DNA of 13,698 nucleotides from Candidatus Krumholzibacteriia bacterium (lineage in GTDB: Bacteria; Krumholzibacteriota; Krumholzibacteriia; Krumholzibacteriales; Krumholzibacteriaceae), in NCBI GenBank assembly GCA_028706585.1, contig JAQTVX010000027.1:1-13698 (forward strand). The letters are read 5' to 3'. The translations under genes were made by a program, and so were the position numbers. Under the pieces are notes generated by a model that was given only the letters and a program-made list of their open reading frames with translations, did no database searches and was not told the DNA's origin. This document shows positions 1-5,574 of this stretch, in pieces (the stretch's first letter is position 1; every line of letters starts with the position of its first letter).

Positions 1-165
1 AAGGACTCGCGTTCTTGTTCCGAAGCCCAGACCGGGATCCGCTCCACCGCAGTCGTCGGAAGATTCGAATATCTCGATGCCTTCGGAAGAAAGATACGTC
101 TTCACAAGGTCCGCCTCATGGCGGAAGTTGTAGCTCGCAACGACGACATAATCGTCTTCGGCCAT
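1..165 (-). CDS. DUF2007-family protein, 5' part only (runs off window)
   Basis: Only the first 55 codons are inside the window and the frame is open to the edge. The translation begins MAEDDYVVVASYNFRHEADL, followed by VKTYLSSEGI and SDDCGGADPGLGF. This is the recognisable N-terminus of the DUF2007 family, small proteins described as putative signal-transducing proteins whose biochemical role is unknown. The shared pattern is a short strand (VVVASY), a helix ending in a 'LxSEGIE' segment, then a 'DD(C)GG.DP.LGF' stretch. The ATG at 163-165 is preceded by AAGAAGG at a good ribosome-binding distance. A GTG two codons upstream sits too close to that site. No partner gene is visible on the truncated side. 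The family call rests on remembered sequence pattern, not a search. Confidence 0.75.
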   Translation of the reverse strand, partial: MAEDDYVVVASYNFRHEADLVKTYLSSEGIEIFESSDDCGGADPGLGFGTRTRVL

Positions 166-526
166 ATGCACCTTCTTCGAACTTTGAAGCATAGCATATC
201 AGGCACTATTGACGCAGAAATCACGTTTTTGCGAAGCGCAGCTATCCTGCACTTGTGCCATATGATCATATCAGCTCGTCCATTGTCCACATTTGCGACA
301 TGAATCAGCGGCCGAGCAGAAGCTACCACAGATCTGGCCCAAAGTGCCTAATTTGTTCGGTGTATCATTTAGGGCCAGCAACACCTGTCCACATAACGGC
401 CCGGATGACTTGCTAGCGCCGTCCACGCAAAACACGGCGCGGGCCCCCCTGAGTCTGTCAACATTCCAGAGCTTCCGCGAACCGCTCGTCAGTTCCATCT
501 GCGTGTTCGCTGGCTTGCCCATATGA
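166..526. other. Probable intergenic stretch, no convincing gene
   Basis: About 360 bases separate the DUF2007 gene from the Cys-rich protein gene. A minus-strand reading frame of up to 89 codons (271-540, GTG start; possible ATG at 520-522) overlaps the 3' end of the neighbouring gene. It has no good ribosome-binding site and no recognisable family, and a plus-strand frame (293-526) covers the same bases, so I do not call either. Two structural points stand out. One is a perfect 12-bp palindrome ATATGATCATAT at 260-271, which could be an operator upstream of the DUF2007 gene. The other is a 7-bp inverted repeat (CTGGCCC at 334-340, GGGCCAG at 372-378) around a 31-nt spacer. Base composition is lower in GC than the right-hand two thirds of the window. 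Confidence 0.5.
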
Positions 527-1192
527 TTAGTCGCAAACACGGTGACAGATTACATTGCAAACCTCTGGGCAAATCGTACTGCAACTTTCTTCACACACTT
601 TCTCGCCATTCACTATCCTGCAATCCCAGGTACAAACTTCATGGCACGTAACGTGACACAATGTCTGGCATGACTCGTGACACTTATCATCACTAGCGGC
701 CTTAGCCAAGAGGGCCCCAGTTGCGTATTTGCGTAAGTCGAGTGTCTCACCGAAATAAAAGAACGCGATCTTCTCCTCGCTTGAGGCTCCCCTAGCAAAT
801 GACTTGAGACCTTCCTGTGCTTCCGGATCCTGCAGCTGACCAGCAAGAACCTCGATTTGAGTGCTCAGCTCCTGTTCGGCCGTCATCGGCGCAGATTCGC
901 CGGCCTGCACGCTCGCAGATTGTGTGGGTTCGTGCGATACAAGCCGAACAACCCCGTTGAGATATCCGATTCTGTCGGCTGGGACTGAAACCGTCTCGCC
1001 CTGAGCCATGTGTTTCAAGACTGCCTCTCGGTAGAGGACCGCAAACATAGCCTCGTGCCGAGCCGCAACCTTTGTGGTTTGAATTGATGGGGGCGTCGCG
1101 GATCTCGGGTCTTTACTTCCTGGCTCGGCGCTTGCTCCTGATATCCATCCAAAACAGACAAGCGCCATGCCAATGTTCAGGAATATTCTCAT
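527..1192 (-). CDS. Exported protein with a 12-cysteine CX3C-repeat C-terminus
   Basis: The protein is 221 residues long. It starts at the ATG preceded by GAAAGGAGG, five codons inside the longest frame. Residues 1-22 form a signal peptide with a hydrophobic core and a good signal peptidase I site, ASA|EP. Residues 23-165 have no cysteine and no family I recognise; they are rich in Ala, Glu and Ser and probably helical. Residues 171-220 hold twelve cysteines in a strict pattern: six spaced every fourth residue (171, 175, 179, 183, 187, 191), an 8-residue loop RIVNGEKV, then six more (200, 204, 208, 212, 216, 220). Four of the intervals begin with His (CHES, CHVT, CHEV, CHRV). Twin CX3C helices are known from alpha-hairpinins and small mitochondrial Tim proteins, where disulfides zip two helices together. 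A longer version of that fold, or a metal-binding stalk, is inferred. Codons are less GC-biased than in genes to the right. No function can be assigned. Confidence 0.8.
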   Translation of the reverse strand: MRIFLNIGMALVCFGWISGASAEPGSKDPRSATPPSIQTTKVAARHEAMFAVLYREAVLKHMAQGETVSVPADRIGYLNGVVRLVSHEPTQSASVQAGESAPMTAEQELSTQIEVLAGQLQDPEAQEGLKSFARGASSEEKIAFFYFGETLDLRKYATGALLAKAASDDKCHESCQTLCHVTCHEVCTWDCRIVNGEKVCEESCSTICPEVCNVICHRVCD

Positions 1193-1482
1193 GTGCCCTC
1201 CTTTCATGCCGCTCAGTTCTGATGTCCAGCGAATTTATCTATGCTACGCAGATAGCGCTGCGAATGCTCGCCGCGTATGATAATATAATAAGAGATGTTT
1301 CCCCCTTGAGCCGCAATCACACTAGCATGAATTAACTCATTATGTCAAGCCTGTTCTAGAGCACACCGGACAGGCTCCGAGCGGCCACTATGATATGCAA
1401 TGCTGGTTGCAGAGTTATATGTAGGGCCGGCGAGGAGAGAAACTGCCGGCCTCTTCATAGTGCAGATTGTCGCCGCGACGAG
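1193..1482. other. Intergenic region with possible promoter for the Cys-rich gene
   Basis: There is no supportable gene here; open frames in this stretch lack start signals and family resemblance. On the minus strand there is a TTGACA hexamer at 1343-1348, but 17 bp beyond it lies only a poor -10 (CTAGTG). An AT-only run follows at about 1281-1290 (TATTATATTA), which would serve as a -10 or open-complex region if the -35 element is weak. A 7-bp inverted repeat (AGCCTGT at 1348-1354, ACAGGCT at 1370-1376) abuts the TTGACA hexamer and could be an operator or the terminator of the upstream unit. The promoter assignment is tentative. Confidence 0.4.
1425..1451 (-). terminator. GC hairpin downstream of the 1483-2046 gene
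   Basis: The 7-bp perfect stem GGCCGGC (1425-1431) pairs with GCCGGCC (1445-1451) around a 13-nt loop. It begins about 30 nt after the stop codon of the four-helix membrane protein gene, where the operon should end. There is no U-tract after it on the minus strand, so it is not a textbook intrinsic terminator. It may instead stabilise the mRNA 3' end. Confidence 0.45.
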
Positions 1483-2046
1483 CTACGCCGCATCGGCAGC
1501 TTCCGCCGGAGCCCGCATGAACCGGGCGATCACGAGGCCCGCGAGCGTCCACGAGATCACATCGCGCGCCGCGAGCAGCAGGGACGTTTTCGCGGCGTAT
1601 CCGCCAATTCCGATCTTCGCGATATCTCCGAACACCGCGAGCAGAAGACCGACGACAAAGACGAATAGCACCTTGCTGAAATACCGGGACAGGATGCGGC
1701 GCGAGGTCATCGACAAGAGCCAAGCCACCAGGATCGCGGCGACGAGCACGATCGCAGGCTCCACGAACAACATGCGTCCCGCCGCTTCGTGCCCAATCCC
1801 GCTGTAGCGAATGCCGTACACCGGCTCGCCGGGCGGGAATCCGACCCCGGGCACTGGCTCCGGATTGGCCATGTACGCGCCCGGCGCCGTGACATTCTCC
1901 TTCAGGATCGAATACACGGCGCGCTCGTTCGCGATCCCACCCATCTCCACTCTAGCCGTGAACCCGAAGACCGTGTTCAGGATGAGCGTCCAGAGCAGCA
2001 GCACGACACCGCCGAGAATCCCCGATAGCAGAATGCGTTTCAACAT
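1483..2046 (-). CDS. Four-helix membrane protein of unknown function
   Basis: The protein has 187 residues. I chose the ATG at 2044-2046 because GGAGG lies five bases upstream of it; a longer frame starts four codons earlier, but its ATG overlaps that ribosome-binding site. Hydrophobic segments at about 5-27, 93-112, 126-142 and 155-175 predict four membrane helices. A polar loop of about 65 residues (28-92) is rich in Pro and Gly and contains NPEPVPGVGFPPGEPVYGIR. With a positive N-terminus (MLKR) this loop should lie outside the cytoplasm. I do not recognise the family. The gene starts 36 nt after the exported GyrI-like gene and very probably shares its transcript, so the two products may act together at the cell envelope. 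That link is inferred from position only. Confidence 0.7.
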   Translation of the reverse strand: MLKRILLSGILGGVVLLLWTLILNTVFGFTARVEMGGIANERAVYSILKENVTAPGAYMANPEPVPGVGFPPGEPVYGIRYSGIGHEAAGRMLFVEPAIVLVAAILVAWLLSMTSRRILSRYFSKVLFVFVVGLLLAVFGDIAKIGIGGYAAKTSLLLAARDVISWTLAGLVIARFMRAPAEAADAA

Positions 2047-2082
2047 GGCATCCTCCATGGGCTCATCTTGTGCCTTCGCTTC

Positions 2083-2709
2083 TCACTGATTCTTCGTCTC
2101 CTTCGGCGCGGGCGCCTTCTGCACCGGCACGATTATCTCCATGCTGCCGACGAACACGCCCTTCTCGTTCGGTGACGGCATACTGAGATAAGTCTCCATC
2201 ATGGGACCCGCCGGCCGGTACCCGTTCTCTCCGATCCATTTGTACATCGCGCCCATCGCCTTGCCCATGCCCTCGCCGCCCAGCTCGCCGGTGTACCTCA
2301 ACGAGGCCATCGTCGTGTACTCCCACTTCTTGAGCACGAGAGGCGCCTGCGGCGTCTTCCCGGCCGGCACTGCGAAGCCGATCTCCCACTTGAGATTCTC
2401 GGCCGGAGTATCGGAGGGGCTGTTCCAGTAAATCCCGAACGGCATGGCGCCGATTATCCCCTGCTTGGCAGCCTCCCCATAGAGCTGCTGGAATGCAGCG
2501 CCGTGCTGATCGTAGCTCCCGGTCATCTCGAGGGCGCAGTACGCGAACGCCGTATCCACCTTGAGCTGAACCACGAGCGGCAGCTCAGCCTGCGCGGCGG
2601 ACGTGTCCGCCGAGGCACCGGGATTCGTGGCGACGCTCCGCGCGCATACGACCGCCGCCAAAGACACCGCGAGCGCGAACAGAATCAGAACTGAGAATGA
2701 CTTTCTCAT
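2083..2709 (-). CDS. Exported GyrI-like (effector-binding) domain protein
   Basis: The protein is 208 residues long, starting at the ATG after AAAAAGGAGG; the longer frame upstream of it is not needed. Residues 1-25 are a signal peptide (MRKSF, then a hydrophobic run). Cys22 follows AVV, which is a poor lipobox, so a lipoprotein is possible but not favoured. Residues 50-196 look like the GyrI-like/AraC effector-binding fold, two related halves of about 60 residues. The first half contains MTGSYDQHGAAFQQLY and a later FGIYWNSP. The second begins near residue 128 (KWEYTTMASLRYTGELG), includes YKWIGENGYRP, and has the METYLSMP segment with the Glu (172) expected at the ligand pocket. Such domains bind hydrophobic or cationic small molecules, usually inside the cytoplasm attached to a regulator. 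Here the domain is exported with no DNA-binding part. A periplasmic ligand-binding or sequestering role is inferred. Confidence 0.75.
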   Translation of the reverse strand: MRKSFSVLILFALAVSLAAVVCARSVATNPGASADTSAAQAELPLVVQLKVDTAFAYCALEMTGSYDQHGAAFQQLYGEAAKQGIIGAMPFGIYWNSPSDTPAENLKWEIGFAVPAGKTPQAPLVLKKWEYTTMASLRYTGELGGEGMGKAMGAMYKWIGENGYRPAGPMMETYLSMPSPNEKGVFVGSMEIIVPVQKAPAPKETKNQ

Positions 2710-2764
2710 CACTTCCTCCTTTTTGCCGGATAATAGCAGATCTTGCCCGATCTGCAACCGCCGC

Positions 2765-3115
2765 TCAGGCTTTCATCCACAGATGGACCGCTACAACTCC
2801 CAGGAAAATCGCGAAGGCGCGCTGAAGCTCCCGCGGTGGCAGCTTCACCGCGACAACCGCCCCCAGCCACGCGCCGAAAACCAGTCCGAGCGCGATCAGC
2901 AGAGCGACTCGTACGCTGACGAAGCCGTTCCGATAGTAATGCCAAGCCCCGAGCGCGCCGACCGGCAGCAGCAGAGCCGCCAATGACGTGCCTACGGAGG
3001 TCTGCGGTTTCATTTTGGCAATCAACATCAGGGCCGGCACGATGACTACCCCGCCCCCTATTCCGAACAGGCCGGATAGAAGGCCCGCAAGCAGGCCGAT
3101 TGCTAGAAATTCCAT
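2765..3115 (-). CDS. Half-length TauE/SafE-family membrane transporter
   Basis: The protein has 116 residues. The start is the ATG preceded by AAGGAGTTGCC; the longer frame begins upstream of that site. It carries the family's hallmark near the N-terminus, GLLSGLFGIGGGVVIVPAL (residues 11-29), followed by a polar turn (KMKPQTSVGTS) and three further hydrophobic segments (about 40-60, 67-90, 97-114). TauE/SafE proteins are proposed exporters or permeases for sulfonates, sulfite and related anions. Full-length members have about 250 residues and two repeats of this unit. Here only one unit is present, ending cleanly at LWMKA with a stop, so this looks like a genuine single-repeat form that would have to dimerise rather than a broken gene. 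The substrate is unknown. It sits 55 nt upstream of the GyrI-like gene. Confidence 0.82.
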   Translation of the reverse strand: MEFLAIGLLAGLLSGLFGIGGGVVIVPALMLIAKMKPQTSVGTSLAALLLPVGALGAWHYYRNGFVSVRVALLIALGLVFGAWLGAVVAVKLPPRELQRAFAIFLGVVAVHLWMKA

Positions 3116-3214
3116 GGCAACTCCTTCAACAAGCACGTCCCCCTGCGCATGGTCGCGCGAGCGATCGCGGCGAAGCAGGGCTGATTCGGCCGGACGAGAC
3201 CGGGGCCCGGGAGC

Positions 3215-3466
3215 TCAGGCCGTAAGCCCGGATCCGTCGCGGGCCGCCGGCCCCAATTGAACGTCACGCCGATATTCCAGAATGTCCCCCGGGCCGCAAT
3301 CGAGCTCGCGGCAGATCGCCTCGAGCGTCGAGAAACGTATCGCCTTCGCCTTCCCCTGCTTGAGAATCGAGAGGTTCGCGATCGTGATGCCGACCCGATC
3401 GGCGAGGTCGGTGAGCTTCATCTTCCGTTTCGCGAGCTCGACGTCGAGATTCACTATTATAGGCAT
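3215..3466 (-). CDS. YozG-like XRE-family HTH regulator
   Basis: This is a compact Cro/CI-type DNA-binding protein of 83 residues. The helix-turn-helix spans roughly residues 18-38: KLTDLADRVG, then the recognition helix ITIANLSILKQG. The next segment, KAIRFSTLEAICRELDCGPGDILEY, is the diagnostic core of the short XRE regulators that accompany DUF2975 membrane proteins, as in the YozG/YoaS pair of Bacillus. A short charged tail follows. The ATG (3464-3466) has GAGG five bases upstream and lies 7 nt after the stop of the DUF2975 gene, so the two are translated from one message. Control of its own promoter at 4176-4203 is likely by analogy with small XRE regulators but is not shown. Confidence 0.9.
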   Translation of the reverse strand: MPIIVNLDVELAKRKMKLTDLADRVGITIANLSILKQGKAKAIRFSTLEAICRELDCGPGDILEYRRDVQLGPAARDGSGLTA

Positions 3467-3473
3467 ATCGACC

Positions 3474-4124
3474 TCACACCGTCAATTCATGCTCTTCATG
3501 GAGCTGGTTGCCGAGGCGGAAGACCTCGGATATCACGATCACGATGAGCCCGCCGAGAATGAGCCCCGGGTTCAGCGTTTCCTTTAGAATCATGAGCCAT
3601 GGGACGCTCGCGCCTTTCATCGCGATCTCGTCTCTGAACAGAAGAAACGTGCCCGTCTGCACAATGAACTTGAACATCCCTCCGAACGTCATGGCGTAGC
3701 CGACGATGCGCAGCCGCCGTGCGTTCTCGGCGGCGAACGGCTTCCCCGCGCTCACGTCATCGAATACATTGATCATCTGCACCACTCCGATGAAGAACAG
3801 CCCGCACAGCACGAGGATGCGGAAGTACGCCGCGAGCACGAGGCCGCGAGGCATGTTGAGGTACGAGAACTCGCCGTAGAGCTTGTGGAGGCTGAACCTG
3901 ATGTCGCCGTTTTCCGACTCCCAGACGTTCGCCGCCTGCTCACGCGCGAGCGCGGGCATCTCGTACAATTCCGTCGTGGCCACACGGCTCAGATCGTCGG
4001 CATTCGCCATTGTATAGATGAAACAGCCGACCGAGTAGACGATGGCGAGCAGCGCGATGCCGAACGCGAGATGGATCACCACCTTGACGAAACCTGTGAG
4101 CGACCGAAGACCCGAGATTTTCAT
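3474..4124 (-). CDS. DUF2975 membrane protein
   Basis: The protein has 216 residues. The ATG at 4122-4124 follows AGGAGGTCGAC, which fixes the start well inside the longer open frame. Four hydrophobic segments are visible at about 12-38, 97-121, 138-160 and 184-202. An extracytoplasmic loop of about 55 residues lies between the first two. The stretch GKPFAAENARRLRIVGYA (128-145) and the C-terminal SEVFRLGNQLHEEHELTV (199-216) are the two conserved signatures of DUF2975. Family members almost always sit next to a short XRE regulator, as here. A membrane sensor that modulates the regulator is the usual guess, with no established mechanism. It is the first gene behind a near-consensus promoter. 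Confidence 0.9.
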   Translation of the reverse strand: MKISGLRSLTGFVKVVIHLAFGIALLAIVYSVGCFIYTMANADDLSRVATTELYEMPALAREQAANVWESENGDIRFSLHKLYGEFSYLNMPRGLVLAAYFRILVLCGLFFIGVVQMINVFDDVSAGKPFAAENARRLRIVGYAMTFGGMFKFIVQTGTFLLFRDEIAMKGASVPWLMILKETLNPGLILGGLIVIVISEVFRLGNQLHEEHELTV

Positions 4125-4175
4125 GTCGACCTCCTGTCGATAGCAAGACCCGATGTCTTTGATAGTCACGACATG

Positions 4176-4203
4176 ATTATACCCCTATTTGGCCGATTGT
4201 CAA
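4176..4203 (-). promoter_or_regulatory. Near-perfect sigma-70 promoter for the DUF2975-XRE unit
   Basis: Read on the minus strand, TTGACA (4198-4203) is followed after exactly 16 bp by TATAAT (4176-4181). Both hexamers match consensus at every base. Transcription should begin near 4168-4170, giving a leader of about 45 nt before the DUF2975 ATG. An inverted repeat ATTGT-CA-ACAAT (4196-4207) overlaps the -35 hexamer and is well placed for a repressor, with the downstream XRE protein as the natural candidate. Just upstream is a very AT-rich stretch with a direct repeat of ATTTATT (4209-4215 and 4227-4233, starts 18 nt apart), which could be an UP element or further operator sites. Confidence 0.8.
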
Positions 4204-4254
4204 CAATTATTTATTGAATATCGATAATTTATTACCGAGCAGCAATCAGACAGT

Positions 4255-4271
4255 GGCTCTTTGGGCGAGCC
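4255..4271 (-). terminator. Weak hairpin after aqpZ
   Basis: A 5-bp stem (GGCTC 4255-4259, GAGCC 4267-4271) with a 7-nt loop lies about 28 nt beyond the aquaporin stop codon and before the next promoter. It has no U-tract. It is the only structure in the gap that could mark the end of the aqpZ message, and it is weak. Confidence 0.2.
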
Positions 4272-4298
4272 TGCGCGCGAGGACCTTTTGGCTATCTC

Positions 4299-4988
4299 CT
4301 ACTTCTCCGGAGCGCCGATGAACCGGTAGACCGCCGCGCCGAGGAGACCTCCCGCGATCGGGGCCACCCAGAACAGCCACAGCTGGCCGAGAGCCCAGCC
4401 GCCGGCGAATATCGCGACGCCTGTGCTGCGCGCGGGGTTCACGGACGTGTTCGTCACCGGGATGCTGATGAGGTGAATCAGCGTTAGACAGAGACCGATC
4501 GCGATCGGAGCGAATCCCTGCGGCGCGCGCTTGTCGGTAGCGCCCATGATGACCAGGAGAAACATCATCGTCATGACCACTTCGCAGACGAGAGCCGCGG
4601 CGAGCGAGTACCCGCCCGGCGAATGGGCGCCGTACCCGTTCGATGCGAAACCGGCTGTCACGTCAAAGCCGGCCGCGCCGCTCGCAATGATGTAGAGAAC
4701 GCCTCCCGCGGCGATCCCTCCCAGCACCTGGGAGACGATGTATGGGATGATCTCCTTCGCGGGAAGCCGGCCGCCAGCCCAGAGGCCGATGGAAATAGCC
4801 GGATTCAGGTGGCAGCCCGATATGTGCCCGATCGCGAAGGCCATCGTCATCACGGTCAGACCGAAGGCGAGCGCGACGCCGAGAAAACCTATGCCGAGGC
4901 CCGGAAACGCCGCCGCGAGAACCGCGCTCCCGCACCCGCCGAGGACCAGCCAAAAGGTCCCGAAAAATTCCGCGCCGTATTTCTTCAT
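4299..4988 (-). CDS. aqpZ: Aquaporin Z (water channel)
   Basis: A 229-residue member of the MIP/aquaporin family, the usual length for bacterial AqpZ, with six membrane helices and two pore half-helices. The two NPA boxes are intact: HLNPAISIG (Asn62-Ala64) and SVNPARSTG (Asn184-Ala186). The residues expected at the selectivity filter are Phe42, His172, Thr181 and Arg187. Their spacing matches Escherichia coli AqpZ (Phe43, His174, Thr183, Arg189), so this is a strict water channel rather than a glycerol facilitator (which has Gly or Ala instead of His). It starts MKKYGAEFFGTFWLVLGGCG, with a GGGGGGAAG ribosome-binding site upstream. It stands alone between a GC hairpin and the promoter of the next unit. 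Confidence 0.96.
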   Translation of the reverse strand: MKKYGAEFFGTFWLVLGGCGSAVLAAAFPGLGIGFLGVALAFGLTVMTMAFAIGHISGCHLNPAISIGLWAGGRLPAKEIIPYIVSQVLGGIAAGGVLYIIASGAAGFDVTAGFASNGYGAHSPGGYSLAAALVCEVVMTMMFLLVIMGATDKRAPQGFAPIAIGLCLTLIHLISIPVTNTSVNPARSTGVAIFAGGWALGQLWLFWVAPIAGGLLGAAVYRFIGAPEK

Positions 4989-5046
4989 GATCGCTTCCCC
5001 CCTGAGTGGATTAGCAGGGCCCTGGAGGTCGACCGCTTGAAGCTCA

Positions 5047-5069
5047 GGGGCGGCATGAGGCGCCGCCCC
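5047..5069 (-). terminator. Strong GC hairpin between small membrane protein gene and aqpZ
   Basis: A perfect 8-bp GC stem, GGGGCGGC (5047-5054) and GCCGCCCC (5062-5069), encloses a 7-nt loop. It lies about 24 nt after the stop of the glycine-rich membrane protein gene. No U-tract follows on either strand, so it may be a U-less or factor-assisted terminator, or an mRNA-stabilising structure. It separates that gene from aqpZ. Confidence 0.5.
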
Positions 5070-5093
5070 ATCACAATGTGCTTGCCGTAACGC

Positions 5094-5378
5094 TCAGGCG
5101 GCGGGCTTCTTCATCGCGCCCTTGATGAGCCCGATGATCGCCATAAGCACGCCACCGCCCACACCACCGCCCAAAACGCTCTTTATGATGGATCCGGCGT
5201 CGAGCCCGCCCGAAGAGGAACTCGCGCCTATCATTCCCAGCAGCTGGCCGCCGAGACCACCCCCGATTATGCCGACGATGGAGTTCCAGAGCCTGCCTAG
5301 ATTGTACTTTTTCAACAATGACCCGGCGAGGTTGCCGCCGAGCGCGCCGCATATCAATTGGATGATCAAAGCTAGCAT
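5094..5378 (-). CDS. Small glycine-rich membrane protein
   Basis: The protein has 94 residues from the ATG at 5376-5378. A GTG three codons upstream lies only one base from the GGAGG site, so the ATG, 10 bases from it, is more likely. Three hydrophobic glycine-zipper stretches are visible: residues 3-22 (LALIIQLICGALGGNLAGS), 34-50 (SIVGIIGGGLGGQLLGM) and 64-86 (IIKSVLGGGVGGGVLMAIIGL). They are separated by a basic turn, LLKKYNLGRL, and a Ser/Gly linker. The pattern GALGGN.AG.LLKK..LG...NSI.GI.GGG.GGQLL recurs in a widespread family of uncharacterised bacterial membrane proteins, some of which are mislabelled as DNA methyltransferases in databases. Nothing here suggests enzymatic activity. 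Glycine zippers suggest tight helix packing or oligomers. Confidence 0.75.
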   Translation of the reverse strand: MLALIIQLICGALGGNLAGSLLKKYNLGRLWNSIVGIIGGGLGGQLLGMIGASSSSGGLDAGSIIKSVLGGGVGGGVLMAIIGLIKGAMKKPAA

Positions 5379-5513
5379 ATTTATCACGCCTCCTTATCGA
5401 AACCAACGGCTTGTGACTCAGAGAATCAACCCGCAAGCAACGACAGGATAGCCTCCTTTCGCGTAGTTCCTCTAGGACTTGACCAGAACGGTCTTGTGCA
5501 GTGCTATGGTGCG

Positions 5514-5551
5514 GTAGGCACATCCTACAATGGATGCGTTTATTGCATCAA
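5514..5551 (-). promoter_or_regulatory. Overlapping alternative hairpins and possible promoter after rng
   Basis: Three short stems in this stretch share bases and cannot all form at once. They are GATGC/GCATC (5545-5549 with 5533-5537), CGCATCC/GGATGTG (5532-5538 with 5519-5525, one G-U pair), and GTAGG/CCTAC (5524-5528 with 5514-5518). On the same strand TTGATG (5546-5551) and TAGGAT (5522-5527) are 18 bp apart, a fair sigma-70 promoter for the small membrane protein gene whose start is about 145 nt downstream. The dyads could therefore be a protein-binding site at DNA level or an RNA switch at the 3' end of the RNase message. No U-tract is present. Confidence 0.3.
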
Positions 5552-5574
5552 GGATTTTTGGGTCTCAGGGCGCG

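Noticed and set aside
271..540. Minus-strand 89-codon open frame overlapping the Cys-rich gene
   Set aside because: It has a GTG start without a ribosome-binding site, overlaps the neighbouring stop by 14 bases, resembles no family, and competes with a similar plus-strand frame. It could be real but cannot be supported.
3116..3214. GC-rich inverted repeats between the XRE gene and the TauE/SafE gene as a terminator
   Set aside because: CCCTGC/GCAGGG arms enclose a long GC-rich loop with no U-tract. Readthrough into the following genes is at least as likely, since no promoter is visible in the gap.
5479..5507. Plus-strand promoter-like pair TTGACC-17 bp-TGCTAT
   Set aside because: It points into the antisense strand of rng with no plus-strand gene ahead. 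The -10 is poor, and an antisense RNA cannot be supported from sequence alone.
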